Below, one piece after another: positions 5,239-6,472 of a DNA stretch of 6,472 bases. The translations under genes were made by a program, and so were the position numbers. The notes below the pieces were generated by a model, which ran no database searches, had not been told where the DNA came from, and saw only the letters and a list, made by a program, of their open reading frames with translations. Position 1 is the first letter of the stretch, and every line of letters starts with the position of its first letter. Origin of the DNA: Thermoflexales bacterium (lineage in GTDB: Bacteria > Chloroflexota > Anaerolineae > S140-20); NCBI GenBank assembly GCA_015484715.1, contig WFUY01000529.1, positions 1 through 6,472 of the forward strand, in the 5' to 3' direction.

Positions 5239-5706
5239 CTAGCTGGCCTGCACGGCCAGGTAGTTCTGGAGACCCATCTGCTCGATCTGGTCGAGTTGGG
5301 CCTCAAGCCAGTCCACGTGGGCTTCCTCGTCCTGGAGGATGGATTCGAGAAGCTCCCGGGTCCCGTTGTCGCCGACCTCGGTGGCCTGCCGGATGCCTTC
5401 GTTGTACGCTTTCACGGCACCCTCTTCGGCCGCCAGATCGTGCCTGTACTGGGCTTCGACGTCGGGGCCGATGGTGATCTCGTTCAGCCGGGTGACGATG
5501 GGCGTTCCTTCCAGGAAGAGGATGCGTTCGATCAGCTTTTCCGCGTGCTTCATCTCCTGGATGGCCCGCTTCTCAATCGCCTGATGGAGCCGTTCGTACC
5601 CCCAGTTGGCGCACATCTCCGAGTGTACGATGTACTGGTTGATGGCGGTGAGTTCGTCGGCCAAGAGGGCGTTCAGCGTTTCGATGAGTTTCTGGTCCCC
5701 TTTCAT
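5239..5706 (-). CDS. bfr: Bacterioferritin
   Basis: A 155-residue bacterioferritin, forming a 24-subunit shell that oxidises Fe2+ and stores it as ferric mineral. It starts MKGDQKLIETLN as in E. coli Bfr and keeps the same numbering. All ferroxidase ligands are present: Glu18, Glu51, His54, Glu94, Glu127 and His130, with Tyr25 nearby. Met52, the haem ligand shared between two subunits, is also present, so haem binding is expected. It ends MGLQNYLAVQAS, close to the E. coli MGLQNYLQAQ. The ATG at 5704-5706 has a good ribosome site. It sits between the R3H ATPase gene (57 nt upstream) and tmk (19 nt downstream). No Fur box was recognised upstream. No bacterioferritin-associated ferredoxin is visible. 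Confidence 0.96.
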   Translation of the reverse strand: MKGDQKLIETLNALLADELTAINQYIVHSEMCANWGYERLHQAIEKRAIQEMKHAEKLIERILFLEGTPIVTRLNEITIGPDVEAQYRHDLAAEEGAVKAYNEGIRQATEVGDNGTRELLESILQDEEAHVDWLEAQLDQIEQMGLQNYLAVQAS

Positions 5707-5710
5707 ACTT

Positions 5711-5716
5711 CCTCCT
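5711..5716 (-). promoter_or_regulatory. Ribosome binding site of bfr
   Basis: On the minus strand AAGGAGGAAGT precedes the ATG; the AGGAGG core is 4 nt away. It supports initiation independent of the upstream gene. Confidence 0.8.
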
Positions 5717-5726
5717 TCAGACAGAG

Positions 5727-5754
5727 TTCACGTTCTGCGTCTTACGTTTCATAC
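5727..5754. repeat. Period-7 tandem repeat C, three units plus a degenerate fourth
   Basis: Units are ttcacgt, tctgcgt, cttacgt and degenerate ttcatac; the last three bases are (A/G)CGT or GCGT-like in the first three. It fills most of the 57-bp gap between the R3H ATPase gene and bfr, just upstream of the bfr ribosome site. It is weaker than repeats A and B, but shares the 7-bp period. Confidence 0.65.
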
Positions 5755-5763
5755 CTCCACCGC

Positions 5764-6472
5764 TCACTCTCGGTAGATCCGCACGTGGCGGTAGGGTTCT
5801 TTCCCATAGCTGTGGGAGATGAGGTTGGCGGCGCGGGCCATTTCGTGCTGGCGTCGTCGGATGTAGGCGTTCTGGGGGCTCAGGTCCACCGATTTGGCCC
5901 CTGCCAGCACCTTCTTGATCGCCTCCTGGGTCTCCCGCATAGCGATGGCCAGGGTGTCCGTCTCCTCGGCCGAGAGGTCGAAGATGCTGGCCAGCACCAT
6001 TTCCATCTGGGAGACGGTGTTGGAGCGCAGGACGTAGATGGGGATCTTCCGTTCGTCCGCCTGGACGATGACCTTGGGCCGCCGCCGGTAGTAGTTCTTG
6101 GAGGTGATCAGCACGTCCGCCTCGTCTAGGTCTTCGACGACGATGACGGGCAGCCGCAGCCGTTTCACGGCCTGGAGCAGGCGGTTACGAGCAATGCCGT
6201 AGGGATAGACGCGGAGGGTGGGAAGGGGGCGAGGTTCCACCAGCTCACCCTCGGAGGTGTAGGGTTCTGGCCTCCGGGTCCCCACACCACCCCGGCCGCG
6301 CGCTGCTGCTCCGCGTCCATCCTCAGGGGGGGCGGCTCGCTCAATGTGGACCTGGCCCAGTTCGTCCCGGTAACGGGCCTCCGGCGTCAGCGGCCAGCCT
6401 CGCAGCATTGCGTCCACGGCGGCAGCTACGTCGTGGTGGACGATCAGCCGCTGTCGGTCCTGGATTTCGATG
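5764..6472 (-). CDS. R3H-domain, SpoIIIAA/Ycf45-like ATPase, C-terminal part
   Basis: The last 235 codons of a larger protein whose reading frame is open to the window edge. It matches the C-terminal half of SpoIIIAA/Ycf45-like AAA ATPases with an R3H single-stranded nucleic-acid-binding domain. Visible blocks: RVYPYGIARNRLLQAV (starts near 6213), VVEDLDEADVLITSKNYYRRRPK, IPIYVLRSNTVSQME, and a terminal R3H domain whose Arg (5857-5859) and His (5845-5847) are three residues apart, ending SYGKEPYRHVRIY. The Walker motifs would lie upstream, outside the window. A Gly/Ala/Arg/Pro-rich linker of about 40 residues (6217-6336) separates the ATPase side from the conserved C-terminal blocks. The GTG at 6415-6417 is an internal valine codon, not the start. 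Function in this family is not settled; nucleic-acid binding is well supported by the domain. Confidence 0.85.
   Translation of the reverse strand, partial: IEIQDRQRLIVHHDVAAAVDAMLRGWPLTPEARYRDELGQVHIERAAPPEDGRGAAARGRGGVGTRRPEPYTSEGELVEPRPLPTLRVYPYGIARNRLLQAVKRLRLPVIVVEDLDEADVLITSKNYYRRRPKVIVQADERKIPIYVLRSNTVSQMEMVLASIFDLSAEETDTLAIAMRETQEAIKKVLAGAKSVDLSPQNAYIRRRQHEMARAANLISHSYGKEPYRHVRIYRE

Noticed and set aside
5220..5306. Extended start of tmk adding 29 residues
   Set aside because: The extension overlaps the bfr 3' end, has no family similarity, and the standard tmk N-terminus begins at 5219.
5050..6129. Long plus-strand open frame of 359 codons
   Set aside because: It is antisense to tmk, bfr and the R3H ATPase, all of which have complete family motifs; long antisense frames are expected at this GC content.

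Overview
The window is a 6.5 kb piece of a GC-rich bacterial chromosome. It probably comes from a metagenome-style assembly, because bases 1-25 are leftover Nextera adapter and a gene is cut at that point. The gene set suggests Chloroflexota (Anaerolineae-like): a guanylate kinase with a GKD P-loop, a SpoIIIAA/Ycf45-like R3H ATPase beside tmk, an FmdB zinc ribbon with a long acidic tail, and short period-7 repeats at gene borders. This is inference from remembered family features, with moderate confidence; no rRNA or marker tree is available here.

Layout, left to right. Bases 26-3802 hold five minus-strand genes in one tightly packed unit. In transcription order they are gmk (guanylate kinase), a MEMO1-like AmmeMemoRadiSam protein B, a CNNM/CorC-type membrane protein (DUF21 + CBS pair + CorC_HlyC), an MTH1-like Nudix hydrolase, and the 5' part of priA. 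Spacings are 27, 44, 0 and 5 nt. Bases 3803-3967 form a divergent control region with a plausible plus-strand promoter (perfect TATAAT) and a leader of about 110 nt containing hairpins. It precedes the only plus-strand gene, an FmdB-family zinc ribbon protein (3968-4372). Bases 4387-4578 are an array of three and a half 60-nt units, each able to fold into several hairpins, lying between convergent fmdB and tmk. Bases 4575-6472 hold a second minus-strand unit: the C-terminal part of an R3H-domain ATPase, then bacterioferritin, then thymidylate kinase.

Functionally these are mostly housekeeping genes for nucleotide supply and genome maintenance: Gmk and Tmk make GDP and dTDP, the Nudix enzyme probably cleans oxidised nucleotides, and PriA restarts replication. 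Bacterioferritin and the MEMO1-like protein link loosely to iron and redox handling. I see no phage, CRISPR, transposase, toxin-antitoxin or biosynthetic cluster.

The most interesting content is non-coding. Three different period-7 tandem repeats sit at gene borders (356-390, 2286-2320, 5727-5754), and the 60-nt array fills the convergent gap. Repeats supply the stop codons of the MEMO1-like gene and tmk, and part of the C-terminal tail of the Nudix protein. Two enzymes also carry substitutions at positions that normally matter: Gmk (Walker A Ser/Thr to Asp, Walker B-like acid to Arg) and the MTH1-like protein (Asn33 to Ala, second Asp of the Asp pair to Gly).
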